Shown here one piece after another: positions 55,816 through 64,000 of a stretch of 64,000 nucleotides of DNA; the first letter of the stretch is position 1; every line of letters begins with the position of its first letter. A model generated the notes under the pieces. That model worked only from the letters and a program-made list of their open reading frames with translations, ran no database searches and was not told the origin of the DNA. This DNA is from Caldilinea sp. CFX5 (GTDB taxonomy: Bacteria > Chloroflexota > Anaerolineae > Caldilineales > Caldilineaceae). The stretch covers positions 19,068 to 83,067 of the forward strand of contig QWII01000091.1 in NCBI GenBank assembly GCA_021405325.1. Reading direction: 5' to 3'. The position numbers and the translations under genes are program-made.

Positions 55816-55821
55816 TCTTCC

Positions 55822-56199
55822 CTACTTCAACTTGGCTAACTGTTCGGCAGCTTCACCGGCGCTGATTTCGCCCCGATCCACCTTTTCCAAGACCTCGCGT
55901 CGGCGATTCTTGGCTTCATCTTCCTGCTCGGCTGCCACTTCAAAGCCCAACTCGGCAATCAGATCGTTGAGTTGGCTGCGGATCGCCCAATAGGAAATGC
56001 CGAGCGTGCGCTCCATCTCCTTGACATTGCCGCGGCTTTTGACAAAGGCTTCGAGAAACTGGACGCTGGCGGGTGGTAATTTGCAAAAACGACAGGGCTG
56101 AAAACGACCGGTGACGACGGTCTCACAATGAGTGCAACTGAGGCGGGTGACTTCAAGTTCACCGCCACAACTGGGACAACGTTCTAAAACTTTGCGCAT
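55822..56199 (-). CDS. DUF2089 regulator: zinc ribbon, helix-turn-helix, SHOCT-like tail
   Basis: 125 residues. An N-terminal double zinc ribbon carries CPSCGG, CTHCET and CRFCKLPP. A helix-turn-helix-like segment (GNVKEMERTLGISYWAIRSQLND) is followed by a C-terminal tail EVLEKVDRGEISAGEAAEQL, which is the same module as in the following genes. DUF2089 proteins are predicted transcription regulators often found with DUF4097 genes. As the first gene of the run it is the likely regulator; the shared tail suggests it interacts with the module proteins. AAAGGAG lies about ten bases before ATG 56199. Confidence 0.88.
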   Translation of the reverse strand: MRKVLERCPSCGGELEVTRLSCTHCETVVTGRFQPCRFCKLPPASVQFLEAFVKSRGNVKEMERTLGISYWAIRSQLNDLIAELGFEVAAEQEDEAKNRRREVLEKVDRGEISAGEAAEQLAKLK

Positions 56200-56810
56200 G
56201 GCTGTCTACTCCTTTTGAGAGTAGAATACCAAAGATTTTGCGCAATGTCAATAGGCAATTTTGATATTTTTGACTAAAAATCAAAATTTTAGATAAGAAG
56301 AGGAGAAATTTAATAGTTTTGTGGATTTATTCAAAATATTTGATTCAATCAATCAATCAATCAATCACCTATAAGCGTTACCCTCGCCTTGTCGGAAGCC
56401 GGCAGCTTCTGGCAAGGTTGCGGCACATTGTTAAATTGGTTTGGGTCAATTACCAGGAACGCGAATCGTTGCGCCACCAATTGCTGGCAGCTTAAAAGCT
56501 ATACGCAAGCAACGCCAGTTCGGTCGCGTAACCGTAAAAATTCGTTTCTCGCTCATAACGATTCAGCCATTGGGGGGCGGCTACCCTTCCTGGAAGAGGC
56601 AACTGCCGTTCTGTATGACAGATTGGTTTCCGCCTCTCCCAGGAAGTAGCCATGCACCCTTGTGCGCCACAGCCAATGAAAACAATAGGGATTTCGCAGA
56701 TTATACAGATTAATTTGCAATATAAATCTTTAAAATCTGCGAAACCCCTGTTGTTTTCAGGGCAGGGTAGCCTCAGTCTGAATCGTTACCTCACTCAACA
56801 CATAGCAGAT
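56200..56810. other. Intergenic region with (TCAA)n microsatellite and a word hairpin
   Basis: About 610 bases upstream of the DUF2089 gene and downstream of the P450 gene. The first ~150 bases are A+T-rich and should hold the cluster promoter. (TCAA)5 lies at 56345-56367. Around 56398-56490 a plus-strand frame reads RQLLARLRHIVKLVW..NYQERE, a possible tail fragment of a lost gene. At 56680-56758 an imperfect 25-bp inverted repeat (GAAAACAATAGGGATTTCGC with its partner, 23 of 25 paired) sits near the P450 end. No complete gene is supported. Confidence 0.55.
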
Positions 56811-58163
56811 CTACCGCCGCTTCACCCTGAGCGGCGCACCATCGCGCGGGCGCAAAGTAATGGCTGCACGCAGAGCCAGCGGTTCACTCATCACCGGCTG
56901 CACCTGCCACTGTTGGGCCAGCGTCGCCAGGATCAGGGTGCCTTCCATCCAAGCAAAGTGTTCGCCGATGCAGACGCGTGAACCCGCGCCAAAGCCAAAG
57001 AAACTATACTTGGGCCGCGCCGCCTGCGCCGCCGGCGTCCACCGTTCCGGATCGAAGCGATAGGGGTCGGGGTAGTAGCGGGCGTCATGGTGCATGACCC
57101 ACGGGCTGAGCATGATGGATGCACCAACAGGAATCGTATAGCCGCCAATGTCGTGATCCGCCAACGCTTGCCGACCGATGATCCAGGCTGGTGGATAGAG
57201 CCGTAGCGCCTCGTTAAAGACCATGCGGGTGTAGCACAATGTTTCCAGATCATTGGCTGTCGGCAGGCGCCCCTGCAATACCTGATCGACTTCTGTATAC
57301 AACTTTGCCGCCGCCGCCGGGTGTTGGGCCAGCAGCCACCAGGCAAAGGTTAGGGCGTTGGCGGTTGTCTCGTGGCCGGCCAGCAGCAGGGTCAGGACTT
57401 CGTCACGCACTTGGGTGTCGGTCATCGGCTGCTCATCGTGGCCGGCTTCGTGGGCCGTGAGCAGGAGCGAGAGCAGATCGTTGCCGTCCCTTTGCTTGCG
57501 CCGTTCGGCAATCAGGTTGGCGACGATGCGATCCAGTACAGCGCGACTTTGCCGCAGCCGCCGCGTTTCGGGAAAGGGCAGGCGATCCAGCAGCGGCCCG
57601 ATGGGGGACATGAGTCGCCGGAAGCCGCCGCTAAAGACATCCATCGCTGCACCGACCGCCGACGCTTCATCGGTCAGCGACTGGTTGAAGAGCGTCTCGC
57701 CGACAATCACCAGCGTCAGTTTCATCATTTCGCTGTGTATGTCCAGGGTGGCGCCATCCTGCCAATGGTGAGGGGCGGCGGGGTCAGAGAGCAGTGCTGT
57801 GTGGTTGACCATGCTTTCGGCATAGGTGGCAATCTGCCGGCGATGAAAGAGTGGTTGGATCAAGCGGCGCTGGTGCAGGTGATAGTCGCCCTCGCTGGTC
57901 AACAGCCCGTCGCCCAATACCTGGCGCGCCCGCTGGAGCGCCTGACTCTTACGAAACTTGCGGTCATGGGTCACCAGCACATCTTGGACAAAGTCAGGGT
58001 GATTGAGCATATAAATCTGGCGCGGACCGACCTGGACATAGGCAATGTCGCCATAGTTGCGGGCCAGCCGTTCAAAAAAGGTTAAGGGATCGCGTTGCAT
58101 CTGGAACAAGAGCCGCAAAGGCGGCCAGGTGCGCGGACCGGGAGGGGTTTGGTTGTGGGTCAT
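56811..58163 (-). CDS. Cytochrome P450
   Basis: 450 residues, a soluble bacterial monooxygenase. I-helix AGHETTAN, ExxR motif in EALRLYPPAW, the FDPERW (PERF-like) region and the haem loop FGAGSRVCIG with axial C398. The C-terminal half resembles fatty-acid hydroxylase or CYP102/CYP110-like P450s. The substrate is unknown. ATG 58163 is chosen for AGAGGAG seven bases upstream; the in-frame extension upstream is repeat-word DNA (HESRIT). It lacks an adjacent ferredoxin or reductase gene, so electron partners must lie elsewhere. Confidence 0.95.
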   Translation of the reverse strand: MTHNQTPPGPRTWPPLRLLFQMQRDPLTFFERLARNYGDIAYVQVGPRQIYMLNHPDFVQDVLVTHDRKFRKSQALQRARQVLGDGLLTSEGDYHLHQRRLIQPLFHRRQIATYAESMVNHTALLSDPAAPHHWQDGATLDIHSEMMKLTLVIVGETLFNQSLTDEASAVGAAMDVFSGGFRRLMSPIGPLLDRLPFPETRRLRQSRAVLDRIVANLIAERRKQRDGNDLLSLLLTAHEAGHDEQPMTDTQVRDEVLTLLLAGHETTANALTFAWWLLAQHPAAAAKLYTEVDQVLQGRLPTANDLETLCYTRMVFNEALRLYPPAWIIGRQALADHDIGGYTIPVGASIMLSPWVMHHDARYYPDPYRFDPERWTPAAQAARPKYSFFGFGAGSRVCIGEHFAWMEGTLILATLAQQWQVQPVMSEPLALRAAITLRPRDGAPLRVKRR

Positions 58164-58185
58164 ACAAATACTCCTCTTCAACTGC

Positions 58186-58232
58186 GTGATGCGTGATTCG
58201 TGTTGCGTCGTCGATTGCGAATCACGCATCAC
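58186..58232. repeat. Perfect 15-bp hairpin GTGATGCGTGATTCG
   Basis: Arms 58186-58200 and 58218-58232 are exact complements. Located just upstream of the P450 start, in its leader. Same words as at 50505 and 59827. Confidence 0.85.
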
Positions 58233-58369
58233 TTCCTCCTCTATTATCGCATATTTTCCTCGCTTATTCACCTTTGTGCGCGGGCGGCAAGTAAAGTTGG
58301 TGGCCACCAAATTCGGCCAGGCAAGCCGTGTGGGCGGCCTGTTGCGGCGCTTGCAGAGAAGAACGCAGG

Positions 58370-59806
58370 CTAATAGGGATTAGCTGGCATCATCGCCCAG
58401 CCGGTCAGGCTGTGAACGCGTGTTGCGCCCCCTTCACTAAAGAGCTTGACCTGGGCGCTGCCCTGGTTTGATGGATAGATACGACGGAGAACGCTCTGCC
58501 GGTCATTGGCAAAGACCTCCACAACCGATTTATCGATCAGGATGCGCAGGTGAAGCAGCTCTGTGCCGTTGAGGTGGAAGGGGCCGGATTCGACCACTTT
58601 CAGCCCCATGCCCTGGCTGGACGAGCGTTGCGGGTCGATATAGAGCTTTTGGGCGACCCGGTCATAGCCGATCACGGTCTCTTCACTGCCATCGGGCGCG
58701 CAACAGACCTTCACGCCACAGCGGCTGACGCCAAAAGGTTCCAACACCACTTCCAGATCGAGAACATTGCCTTGAATATCATTCACGATCTGTTCGCTAT
58801 CGGCGGCGACCATGAGCTGGCTGTGGCGGCGTTCATTGTAGCGCAACTGTTTGACCTCTTCCACCGGGCGCATTCGCAGCCGTTTGTCCTCGCCCAGCCA
58901 GAGTTCACGCGGTAGACAGAAGACGCCCGACCAACCACTGGCGTTTTTGGTAGCATCATCCCACTGGTCAAAGATCCAGGCCCACATAATCCGGCGACCA
59001 CGCGGATCGACCATGCTCTCCGGGGCGAAGAGGGTATTGTCCACCCAACTCATCTGCTCGTGCAATTCGGGGTAAAATTGTTCGTTGCGCCACTCGCCCA
59101 CATAGTAGCGGCACCCTAGTTCGTGGCTGATGCCCATGAGTACCCACTTGTCGCCCAGTTGGAAGAAGTCGGGGCAGGAGACATCCTCGCGCAGGCTGAC
59201 CCCTTCAATGCCGTGGGCAAAGAGGTCGCCCACGTAAGTCCATTGGTCGAGTTCTTGCGCCTTAAAGATGGCCGGGCGCTTGCCGCCAAAGATGGCGTAA
59301 TAGGTGTCGCCCTCCAACCAGCCATGTGGGTCCCAGGAAGCATAGGGGAGTTGGGCCGATTCACGCCACGCCTCTTTGCTCTCCACGGGGATGATCGGGT
59401 TGCTGGGCAGTTTATGCCAGGTATCAAGCTGGGGATCGGCGCTGGTGGCAATACAGTTGCCCACCTTGACGCCGTGGTAGAGCATGGTCGCCTCGCCCCG
59501 TTTGTTGATAAAACAGTTGCCGCTAAAGATGCCCTCTTCCGGGCTGTCGGGGGTGGGGAAGAGGCAGGGCGGATGGTGCCGCCAATGCAGCAGATCCAAA
59601 CTGGAAACATGCCCCCAGTAATGCACCCCTTGATTCTGGTAGATATACCCCAGGTGATAACGGCCATTCCAGAAAACCGCGCCATTCGGGTCCGCCGGCA
59701 TGGCATAATCCTCCGGCACGACAAAATGATAGGTCGGGCGATAGGAATCTTTGAGCAGGTGCAGGCGCAGGTTGCGAGCGGCCAGAATCATTTCTTGCGT
59801 AATCAT
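58370..59806 (-). CDS. GH32 family beta-fructofuranosidase-like enzyme
   Basis: 478 residues: a five-bladed propeller plus a C-terminal beta-sandwich (about 330-470: FHLNGTELLHLRILIDKSVVEVFAND is the usual GH32C block). Nucleophile region: AMPADPNGAVFWNGRYHLGY (Asp of DPNG). The RDP-type region reads SWDPHGW. Where typical enzymes have the acid/base Glu directly before Cys (ECPD), this one has REDVSCPDFF, with Ser before Cys and Glu/Asp three to four residues earlier. It probably hydrolyses fructosides inside the cell, as there is no signal peptide. ATG 59806 follows AAGAGGA. Confidence 0.88.
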   Translation of the reverse strand: MITQEMILAARNLRLHLLKDSYRPTYHFVVPEDYAMPADPNGAVFWNGRYHLGYIYQNQGVHYWGHVSSLDLLHWRHHPPCLFPTPDSPEEGIFSGNCFINKRGEATMLYHGVKVGNCIATSADPQLDTWHKLPSNPIIPVESKEAWRESAQLPYASWDPHGWLEGDTYYAIFGGKRPAIFKAQELDQWTYVGDLFAHGIEGVSLREDVSCPDFFQLGDKWVLMGISHELGCRYYVGEWRNEQFYPELHEQMSWVDNTLFAPESMVDPRGRRIMWAWIFDQWDDATKNASGWSGVFCLPRELWLGEDKRLRMRPVEEVKQLRYNERRHSQLMVAADSEQIVNDIQGNVLDLEVVLEPFGVSRCGVKVCCAPDGSEETVIGYDRVAQKLYIDPQRSSSQGMGLKVVESGPFHLNGTELLHLRILIDKSVVEVFANDRQSVLRRIYPSNQGSAQVKLFSEGGATRVHSLTGWAMMPANPY

Positions 59807-59826
59807 AAGTTCCTCTTGCAGTGTTG

Positions 59827-59888
59827 CGTGATACGTGATTCGTGATTCGTGAAACACACGCAGCACGCAGCACGAATCACGTATCACG
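59827..59888. repeat. Perfect 18-bp hairpin CGTGATACGTGATTCGTG
   Basis: Arms 59827-59844 and 59871-59888 are exact complements. The spacer holds CACGCAGCACGCAGCACG words. It lies between the oppF-like stop (59901) and the GH32 start. Confidence 0.88.
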
Positions 59889-59900
59889 TATCACGTTTGC

Positions 59901-60953
<1,053 letters not shown>

Positions 60954-61010
60954 GCTATGCTCCCACTCTGCACTGGGATTAGATCCAGCAATGTCAAATC
61001 AGCCAGAAAT

Positions 61011-61093
61011 AGAACGCGGATTAGGCCGATGCAGCGGATTGTACCGGATTCATCCAGTGAAAAATCTGCGCTAATCCGCTAAATCCGCGTTCT
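61011..61093. repeat. GCGGATT-word hairpin overlapping a stop codon
   Basis: AGAACGCGGATT (61011-61022) pairs with AATCCGCGTTCT (61082-61093); other GCGGATT and AATCCGC words lie between. The final residues (RTRI) of the downstream-listed ATPase are encoded in the right arm, and its TAG at 61079-61081 adjoins it. Confidence 0.75.
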
Positions 61094-62140
61094 CATTTGG
61101 AATTCCTGGATTAGATCCTGGTCAATTTCGCCAACACGGGCGCAGCGCGTTATATGATTTGTACCGACCACCAGGGGCTTGGGTGCGGCGCACTGCTCCG
61201 GCACGTAATGGCGGCAGCGCGGGTGGAAGCGACAACCGGCGGGGATGGAGTACGGGTCCGGCACCATGCCCTGAATCGTCTGTAAGGTCTCCACGCGCTG
61301 ATCGACTCTGGGGATCGAACGCAGCAAAGCCTTGGTGTAGGGATGTTGGGGGGCGTAGAAGATCGCATCGACAGCGGCGGCTTCGACTTCATGGCCCAGG
61401 TACATGACGATCACCTCGTCGGCCATTTCGGCAATCACCCCTAGATCGTGGGTGATAAACATAATCGCCATATTGTACTCCTGCTGCAAATCCTTCATCA
61501 ATTCCAAAATTTGCGCCTGGGTGGTGACATCGAGGGCGGTTGTCGGTTCATCGGCGATGAGCAAGGCCGGGCGACAACTCAACGCCATGGCAATCATCGC
61601 CCGCTGGCGCATTCCGCCGCTCAGTTGATGGCGATAGCGATCCACCGTTTTGTTAGGCTGGGGCATGCCGACCCGTTGCAGAATATCAATCGCCAGTTCG
61701 CGGGCTTCCGCTTTGCTCGCCCCTTGGTGGAGGCGGATGGTCTCCATGATCTGGTCGCCAATCGTATGCACCGGGCTGAGGGTGGACATCGGCTCCTGAA
61801 AGATCATGGCGATCTCATTGCCCCGGATCGTGCGGATATCGACGCCTTCCGGGTCCAGTTGGGTCAGGTCGATGGTGTCAATTTGTACCTGGCCGCTGGC
61901 CGTCCGGCGCTGGCGATGGTAGAGAATCTCGCCCGCCACAATACGGCCGGGCGTGCGAATCGTGCGGAGAATCGAGCGCGCCGCCACACTCTTGCCACAG
62001 CCGCTCTCCCCCACAACGCCCAACGTCTGGCCGCGCTTGATGGTGAAGCTGACGCCGTCAACCGCGCGCACCACCCCTTGGTCTAGAAAGAAATAGGTCT
62101 GTAAATCTTTGACTTCCAGTAACAGGTCGTCGCCATTCAT
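61079..62140 (-). CDS. Peptide/oligosaccharide ABC importer ATPase, OppD/DppD type
   Basis: 353 residues. Walker A GESGCGKSV, IFQEPMSTLSPVHTIGDQ, signature LSGGMRQRAMIAMAL, Walker B LLIADEPTTALDV, switch His in FITHDLGVIAEM and the C-terminal GCRFHPRCRHYVPEQC extension of the OppD class. ATG 62140 is favoured over a GTG six bases upstream. It is the first ATPase after the permease genes in the same direction, so the operon order is permease B, permease C, ATPase D, ATPase F. Confidence 0.94.
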   Translation of the reverse strand: MNGDDLLLEVKDLQTYFFLDQGVVRAVDGVSFTIKRGQTLGVVGESGCGKSVAARSILRTIRTPGRIVAGEILYHRQRRTASGQVQIDTIDLTQLDPEGVDIRTIRGNEIAMIFQEPMSTLSPVHTIGDQIMETIRLHQGASKAEARELAIDILQRVGMPQPNKTVDRYRHQLSGGMRQRAMIAMALSCRPALLIADEPTTALDVTTQAQILELMKDLQQEYNMAIMFITHDLGVIAEMADEVIVMYLGHEVEAAAVDAIFYAPQHPYTKALLRSIPRVDQRVETLQTIQGMVPDPYSIPAGCRFHPRCRHYVPEQCAAPKPLVVGTNHITRCARVGEIDQDLIQEFQMRTRI

Positions 62141-62206
62141 AATCACTCACTCGTATTGGCCCGCCCTTTGCGGATGGCCGCTAAAATCAGATCCATCGCC
62201 TCTTGC

Positions 62207-63334
62207 TTACATCGCTTTGTAGGGATCGGCCGCATCGCGCAGACCGTCGCCCACAAAATTGAACATGAGTACGGTCAGAATCACAAAACCGGCCGGGATC
62301 AACAACCACGGCTGTTGCGAGATGGTGCGGATATTCTGGGCATCCTGGAGCAATACCCCCCAACTCACGGCCGGCGGACGAATGCCCAGCCCCAAGAAAC
62401 TCAGCGCCGTCTCGCCGATGATCATGCCGGGGATGGAGAAGGTCATGTCCACGATCAGATAACTCAGAAAGCCGGGCAACAGGTGTTGGGCAATGATCTT
62501 GGCGTCGCCGCTGCCACTCAGTTTGGCCGCCATGACAAAATCCTCTTCACGCAGTTCCAAAATCTTGCCGCGCACCACTCTCGCCAACCCGGACCAACCG
62601 ATCAGCGACAGAATAATGGTGATGCCAAAGTAGATCTGGAGCGAAGTCCACTGCGGTGGCAAGGCGGCGCTTAACCCCATCCACAACGGGATCGTGGGGA
62701 TCGATTGCAGAATCTCAATAATGCGTTGGATGATGTCATCGGCAATGCCGCCATAAAAGCCGGAGATGCCGCCGAGCAGACAGCCCAGGAAAAAGGCCAG
62801 AAAGACGCCGACCAGCCCGATGGAAAGCGAAATGGACGCGGCATGAAGGGTGCGCGACAGCATGTCCCGCCCCAGTTTATCGGTGCCGAACAAGAAGACC
62901 ACGCCCTCCTCGACGCCGAACAGGTGGCGGTCGGTCGGCAAGAAGCCAAGCAGATCATAGCGTTCGCCGCGCACAAAGAATTGCAGGAAATAGCGCTTGC
63001 TCGTGTCCTCTGTATAGGTGCGGCGGAAGGTCTTCATATCCAGCGTCTGCTTGATGTCGTAGACATAGGGGCGCAGGCCGGCAAAATGGAGCCGCTGCGG
63101 CGGAGCGTTGACATAGTCCGCGTTGCGCGTATTCGGCGCATAGGGCGCCACAAAGCCGCTGAAGATCGCCAAGAGATAGAGGATGGTGAGGACAACGGTC
63201 CCGATCATCGCCAGGCGATGCTTGCGATATCTGGCCCAGATGAGGCGCCACTGGGAGGCGTTGGCGATAGCCGCCGCCTCTTTCGGTTTGACAAGGCCGG
63301 GGGGCGCCGGCAGATCGACTGCACCGCTTTCCAT
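62207..63334 (-). CDS. Peptide/oligosaccharide ABC importer permease, OppC/DppC type
   Basis: 375 residues with six membrane helices: the first at about 38-60 (MIGTVVLTILYLLAIFSGFV), five more after a long periplasmic loop. That loop (about 60-160, RTYTEDTSKRYFLQFFVRGE, FLPTDRHLFGVEEG) is larger than in typical OppC. The EAA-type loop reads LREEDFVMAAKLSGSGDAKI, followed by FLSYLIVDMTFSIPGMI and GLGIRPPAVSWGVLLQD. The gene's ATG directly abuts the TAA of the preceding permease (TAAATG). Confidence 0.93.
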   Translation of the reverse strand: MESGAVDLPAPPGLVKPKEAAAIANASQWRLIWARYRKHRLAMIGTVVLTILYLLAIFSGFVAPYAPNTRNADYVNAPPQRLHFAGLRPYVYDIKQTLDMKTFRRTYTEDTSKRYFLQFFVRGERYDLLGFLPTDRHLFGVEEGVVFLFGTDKLGRDMLSRTLHAASISLSIGLVGVFLAFFLGCLLGGISGFYGGIADDIIQRIIEILQSIPTIPLWMGLSAALPPQWTSLQIYFGITIILSLIGWSGLARVVRGKILELREEDFVMAAKLSGSGDAKIIAQHLLPGFLSYLIVDMTFSIPGMIIGETALSFLGLGIRPPAVSWGVLLQDAQNIRTISQQPWLLIPAGFVILTVLMFNFVGDGLRDAADPYKAM

Positions 63335-64000
63335 TTAGTTCTTCCCTTCCACCAGACGAATCCGCGGATCGGTGAAAGCCAACAAAATATCCGAGACCAG
63401 CGTACCCACCACCGTCAGCGCCGACAGAATTAAGATAATGCTGCCGGCCAGATAGTTGTCCTGGCTGACCAGGGCGCCAAAGAGCAGCGGCCCCACCGTG
63501 GGCAAGTTGAGGACAATGGCGACGATGGTCGAGCCGGAGAAGACGCCGGGCAAGATGTACCCAACGGTGCTGATGATGGGATTGAGGGCAATGCGCACGG
63601 GATACTTGAAGAGCAGATCCACTTCGCGCAGCCCCCTGGTGCGCGCCGCCTCGACATAGGGTTTATTCAACTCGTCCAGCAGCGTGCCACGCATGATGCG
63701 AATAAGCCACGTCAAGTTGGACAGACCGATGATCAGCACCGGCGCGGGCAGGTGCTTGAGCAAGTCGAGAACGCGCCCCCAACTCCACGGCGCCATGGCA
63801 TATTGGGGGGAGAACATCCCGCCCATGCTCAGGCCAAAAAAGCGAAAGAGCGCAAACATGACCAGGAGCGCCATGAGAAAGTTGGGAATGGCCACGCCGA
63901 TAAAACCAAAGACCGTCAGCAGATAATCGCCGAGGGAATACTGTTTGACCGCCGAGTAGATGCCGATGGGAATCGCCACGGCGTAACTGAAAACTACCGT
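63335..64000 (-). CDS. Peptide/oligosaccharide ABC importer permease, OppB/DppB type, 5' truncated by window edge
   Basis: The frame is open to the right edge; about 222 residues of the C-terminal part are visible, with at least four helices. The EAA loop is YVEAARTRGLREVDLLFKYPV, followed by LPGVFSGSTIVAIVLNLPTVGPLLFGALV, as in OppB/DppB permeases. The first membrane helix and the start lie beyond 64000. It is the first of four co-directional importer genes in the window. Confidence 0.92.
   Translation of the reverse strand, partial: TVVFSYAVAIPIGIYSAVKQYSLGDYLLTVFGFIGVAIPNFLMALLVMFALFRFFGLSMGGMFSPQYAMAPWSWGRVLDLLKHLPAPVLIIGLSNLTWLIRIMRGTLLDELNKPYVEAARTRGLREVDLLFKYPVRIALNPIISTVGYILPGVFSGSTIVAIVLNLPTVGPLLFGALVSQDNYLAGSIILILSALTVVGTLVSDILLAFTDPRIRLVEGKN

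Noticed and set aside
56389..56649. 86-codon plus-strand frame upstream of the DUF2089 gene
   Set aside because: Crosses frames of a possible gene remnant, no ribosome binding site; kept only as intergenic.

Overview
The window reads as a bacterial chromosome segment of roughly 57% G+C, most likely from a Chloroflexota lineage related to Caldilineae or Anaerolineae. This is inferred from gene content (NarL-type two-component pair, DUF2089/SHOCT-like/DUF4097 cluster, M81 peptidase, GH127, DUF1684, MrfA-like helicase) and from the abundant low-complexity hairpin words between genes; it is not proven. I found no rRNA, tRNA, CRISPR array or intact insertion sequence. Both edges cut genes: a histidine kinase on the left and an Opp/Dpp-type permease on the right.

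Layout. 0-7 kb: two-component pair, a matrixin-like secreted protease and two paralogous secreted proteins with duplicated domains. 7-17 kb: Tat-exported TIM-barrel protein, SPFH-like membrane protein, bactofilin-like membrane protein, enolase-superfamily enzyme, GH127 arabinofuranosidase, FAS1/DUF3105 lipoprotein and two gene remnants (C39 peptidase, ferritin-like). 17-23 kb: ATPase fused to a winged-helix domain, MrfA/YprA-type helicase carrying an internal HNH domain, molybdopterin-binding-domain protein, ClpS. 23-30 kb: GT2 mannosyltransferase overlapping a giant YfhO-flippase fusion, cytidylate-kinase-like protein, double Usp protein. 30-35 kb: probable structured ncRNA, fbp, L,D-transpeptidase, greA, DUF1684. 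35-41 kb: a 1772-residue NACHT NTPase with a long HEAT-repeat array, resembling bacterial NLR-type immune proteins. 41-44 kb: HpcH/HpaI aldolase and M81 peptidase. 43-56 kb: ABC-2 exporter parts (two permeases; the ATPase lies 5 kb away), MFS exporter, HEAT protein with an uncharacterised C-terminal domain, a decayed ECF sigma factor, and a DUF2089 regulator leading a run of proteins that share a ~30-residue SHOCT-like module. 56-64 kb: P450, GH32, and the ATPases and permeases of a peptide/oligosaccharide ABC importer.

Two themes stand out. First, the 52.5-56.2 kb minus-strand cluster looks like an envelope-stress system: five encoded proteins carry the same helical module joined to different outputs (two pentapeptide helices, a DUF4097 beta-solenoid, a bare linker, and the C-terminus of the DUF2089 regulator itself). 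Second, the window is full of hairpins built from short repeated words rather than from one fixed consensus. They sit next to or across stop codons and upstream of start codons. They also lie in frame inside two large genes, where they encode low-complexity loops. Their origin and function are not explained by any standard feature type.
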